A DNA stretch of 64,000 nucleotides from Lates calcarifer (lineage: Eukaryota; Chordata; Actinopteri; Centropomidae): NCBI RefSeq assembly GCF_001640805.2, contig NC_066838.1:7458601-7522600 (forward strand), in the 5' to 3' direction. The translations under genes and the position numbers were made by a program. The notes under the pieces are model-generated. The model saw only the letters and a list, made by a program, of their open reading frames with translations, searched no databases and was not told the DNA's origin. This document shows positions 60,501-64,000 of the stretch, piece after piece. Position 1 is the first letter of the stretch. The number at the start of each line of letters is the position of its first letter.

Positions 60501-62061
60501 AAACTTTTTCATAAAGTTGTACTGAAAACAATAACAGGCGATGTCACTGCACACATAATTGCTCCAACTGGCAAAGCATTTTCTGAGGGAAGAATCCATC
60601 AACCTTGTTTAGAAGAGTAAAATATAATGCTGCAGCATTTTCAGACAAATAAAAAAAATGTGTCTGTTTCAAACATACTACGGAGTGGAAACAAAGATCT
60701 CATGTCTGTAACCTGGAGCAAGAAAAGTAATCATCAAACTTCTGGGGGACACTGAGAAGAGGAGGAAAAAAACAGGGAAATTATCAAAAGGTGACAGAAG
60801 GTGAGTTTTACACATCAAAGAGCTGAAACTGCATTTCCCAGCAGACGAGAGGAACTGGAAGCAGAGATGCAACCAGTGCAATTCACCACCACTCACCACA
60901 GTATGAAAGGCCTCTTCTTATACAGAAAAGTACAAACACCACTAATTTTAGAAACAGCCACAGATTCAGAGCTGCTTTCGCTACACTGGTATAAAATTTC
61001 GGGTCCAAGTTTGTGAATAAAGCAGTCTGCATGAACATAGTTTTGGAGAAGCTCAAAGAAAATGGCGAGACATTCAGCGACTCAGGGCTTTCTAGAGTAC
61101 AGCAGGAATTAATCCTAAATGAGGGGGATGTGAGCATTGATGGGAGACAGAGTCTGACAGTTATTACTATTACCGCAGTCTGTTGGGCTGTTCGTGTCAT
61201 TATTTCAGCCAAGACCCTGTGACAGGCACCGGCCCACAGCTCTTGCTACTTATTCTCCACAATAAGAAGCCCTGGAGCCAGCGAAGGAACATGCACAGAG
61301 ATCATTAACTTAAGAGCAGTAAACCACTCACATTTTCATCCGTCTGCACAAGTAGTCCAAATGAACCCAGCAGGCTACTTTGCTCTATTCGGCTCACAGA
61401 GGCCAAATAAGGCACAGAAAGAAGTGTGGCCTGTCTCAGATCCAGCTTTCCATGACAGGAAAACTTAAAGGACATGTTCATGACAGGCAAGCTCACTGCT
61501 CTCAGGCCAGTTTGTTTAAAATTAGACAGTTGTACTTCACATGTAATTAACAGATCATTTATTCTCTAATTTAAGACTGAATAAAACAAAAGTTTTTAGC
61601 CATGTTAGGATCACAGTTTTACAGACGTTAACGTCTCCTGGCCTGATCACCACTTTGGTCCTGATTGGAACATCTAAAAAAACATGGGATGGATTGCTGT
61701 GAAATTACAAAGGTTTAAGGACCCAAGCTGGTTATCCCCTGACTTTCCTCTTTGCCATCAGCAGATTGACATTTTGTCTACACAGGAAAATGCCATGAAT
61801 TCCACACAGAGATCTGTTCCACTCGGGATGAATTGTAATAAGGTTAGAGACCCCCGGACCTTTCCTCCAGAGCCATTATCAGGTCAAAATTTCATTCTGC
61901 CCAGTTATTACCAAACACCTGTTGAACTAATGACATCCCCATCAGCCTGAGCCAGACGTTGGACTGAGCTCTACATGTTAGCATGCTAACACACCACACT
62001 GAGATAATGTTAAACCACGTTGTGCTCTGGGTCAAAATGACCCGGTGGCTGACAATGTGCC

Positions 62062-62063
<2 letters not shown>

Positions 62064-62102
<39 letters not shown>
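62064..62102. repeat. (GT)19 microsatellite
   Basis: About 19 uninterrupted GT units. Confidence 0.95.
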
Positions 62103-62104
<2 letters not shown>

Positions 62105-63988
62105 TAGGATTTGTTGTTGTGCATGACATTCGTGATTCTGAAGCGGTTATCTTTTGTTTTTGAATAATAGTAAGAAGAAAAAAGTATACGTAATACGAAG
62201 GGCAACGGGAGGGTTAACCTCAGCATTTCTCCACCTTGTGATCTGCTTTCTTTTTATTCTGCATCATACTCTTGGTAAACCACTGCAGTCTAGCTTGTCT
62301 GTTACAATGTAGAGAAAACCATCACAAACTAAAGACAGATTCACCTTTAGATGTACAAGTTATTAAAGTCTGAAACAGCATCAGTAATTTGCTCATTTAG
62401 GATGCATTTAACTGAGAGCAGCAATATAATGGACCTGAGGGATTATCATCAGATCATACCAACCTCATCAGAGGAAAATGAAAATCATTTGATGATGAAG
62501 ATAAGATGAAAAATGACTGTAAATGACTCTCTGAAAGTAAATGACATTAGATGCACATGAGGGTTGTACCACAACTTTTCCATAAAGTTCTGTCAACATA
62601 ATATTTCATCCTTACGTCCTCAAATTAATCTTGTGATGATATTTTCATCTTCAGTGAATGAGAACATTTTACAAAACATCAAAGCTCTGTCAGGTGTGGA
62701 GCTTGCAGGTATTTATCTGGTCTGCACACGAAATCTGATCTGACAAATGCAAATACACAGAGCAGCAGCTACATACTGCAGCACGCTCAGTCAAATAATT
62801 TAACACAGGGAAAATAACTGTGGGAAGTAATACATATTTGTCTAAATTAATATATAAAGAAATGCATAAATGGGATAATGTTCAGTGTATTACCTTCAGA
62901 TTTGAAATCAAACCTGCTTTATTTTCCTAAAATATAGTGGATGCTGAGGGCAGGATGGATTCCTGTGTTACCAACAGGAAAACTCTGATGACTTTCACCA
63001 AAGGCGGAAGAACAAATACACAGTCAACTGTCTTTGTAACACAAAGAGAAAAGTGTTATCACTGGGCCATCTAGATACTGACTGAAATTTAACATGTTGT
63101 CACTGAGAACTTTTATCTTTGATCCTAAATCACAGAATAATTAGAAACATTAAAGAGATGGATCAGTGTATCTGCAGTGGTTGTAACATGTTCCTGTATG
63201 TGGAACAGTGGACAGATAATGAACATCAGTCATGTCTGGACTGAAGCTCCTGTACAGTAAAGCAGGGCCTCAGTCTGAGGTGACCGTCCACATGGCAGCC
63301 ATTAGATGTGCAAACATCATTGCCGCTGCCTCCCTGGCTGCCAGGCCGATGCATCCGTCTGGAGAAGGATGGCACTGCTGGCAGCCACTGACAGGGTAAG
63401 ACTCACTCTGGGCCTATCGGAGGGGGAGATTGATGCACATCTCAGTGGGGGGAGAGCTGACATTCATTTTAATTAGGCGGGCGAAGTATTGTCTCCGCGG
63501 TGTGTAGCCTCCCTCGCCTTCTCCTCAGCTTCTCCTCTTGTTGTGAGGAAGGGAACTGGGCCTCCAGAGAGGAGTGACCTCCACAACTCAGCTAAATATA
63601 TCACTCCCAAATCCTGATGACATTACTGTGCTTAAGATGTTTGATTAACATTTAATTAACATTTGTATGACATTTCAGATCAAAACCAAACAAAAATATA
63701 ACAGGGTTCTTTGAGAATGAGGTCCAGACCAGAGGGAGGACTCTGTCATGTGATGTACGCAGACTGAGGGAGGGGGTCGTAAGTTTTGGGGATGGTGTCA
63801 TTGTAAAGAGAGCATTTTAATGAGCATGTGATTGGGAAGAGCTTCACAGATGCTTTTCATTCAGCAAACATCATTAAATTTTGCAGGGGCCCTCAACAAC
63901 AGTGCACACAAACACACACACACAAACAGAAACAGCCACTTAGGGGAAGTCACAGGAAAAACACACAACAAGTCCATACGCCATGTAC

Positions 63989-64000
63989 CTGTCGCTGAGC
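63989..64000 (-). CDS. possible 3' end of the next upstream nphp4 exon
   Basis: The last bases read on the minus strand as GCTCAGCGACAG followed by GTACAT, a usable donor. In phase 0, which exon A requires, the four codons would be A-Q-R-Q. Only 12 bases are available, so this cannot be told from a chance CAG|GTA. It is listed because no better candidate for the preceding exon was found between 55123 and the edge. Confidence 0.2.

Larger units (their letters stand above)
55123..63988 (-). other. nphp4 intron upstream of exon A
   Basis: About 8.9 kb with no exon found. I scanned the minus strand for the expected conserved FQLEY-type block and did not see it. The stretch holds an ACTAT repeat (57484-57504), a TTAA-flanked MITE (56686-56818) and a GT repeat (62064-62102). 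Confidence 0.65.

Noticed and set aside
61305..61496. Minus-strand frame with LLGSFGLLVQTDEN followed by a GTGAGT donor-like site
   Set aside because: It looked like an exon, but the peptide does not match NPHP4 where an exon is expected, and the best acceptor and phase do not fit exon A.

Overview
This window is vertebrate genomic DNA, almost certainly from a ray-finned (teleost) fish. It has interrupted coding sequence with GT-AG introns, long stop-rich non-coding stretches and many CA/GT microsatellites. It also carries fish-type transposon remnants: a Tc1-like fold-back element, Penelope-like GIY-YIG debris, L2-like LINE pieces, tRNA-like SINE copies and a piggyBac-type MITE. There are no operons, ribosome binding sites, CRISPR arrays or bacterial genes.

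One protein-coding gene is supported, on the minus strand across nearly the whole window: nphp4 (nephrocystin-4), a scaffold of the ciliary transition zone. I could place 13 consecutive internal exons. In transcript order they are 55122-54904, 54422-54293, 49199-49147, 40695-40558, 33811-33654, 31227-31036, 26931-26744, 18285-18125, 17378-17195, 9416-9282, 6904-6705, 5534-5311 and 356-167. Every boundary has a GT donor and an AG acceptor, and the reading phase carries without a break through all 12 internal introns, giving 2172 nt or 724 codons with no stop. The peptide runs collinear with the middle half of vertebrate NPHP4, by recalled family sequence. The start codon and N-terminal exons lie beyond base 64000. 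The C-terminal exons lie before base 1. Twelve bases at the right edge (63989-64000) may be the end of the preceding exon.

Layout from left to right. 1-9.4 kb holds four exons and simple repeats. 9.4-10.0 kb is a 5'-truncated LINE close to an acceptor site. 10-26.7 kb holds two exons, a GA/GT tract and the fold-back Tc1-like element. 26.7-33.8 kb holds three exons. 33.8-40.5 kb is an intron with a Penelope-like remnant. 40.5-49.2 kb has two exons flanking an 8.5 kb intron with microsatellites and an unassigned 100-codon ORF. 49.0-49.1 kb is a 12-bp minisatellite beside a 53-nt exon. 52.2-53.5 kb is a SINE / L2-like / SINE cluster. 54.3-55.1 kb holds two exons. 55.1-64 kb is intron with a TTAA-flanked MITE.

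I found no undescribed biological system. The observations most worth a check are the fold-back Tc1-like element built from two opposed 5' ends, the LINE lying about 45 bp from an nphp4 acceptor, the minisatellite within 30 bp of a donor site, and the short-exon linker region, where the longest open frame is not the coding frame.
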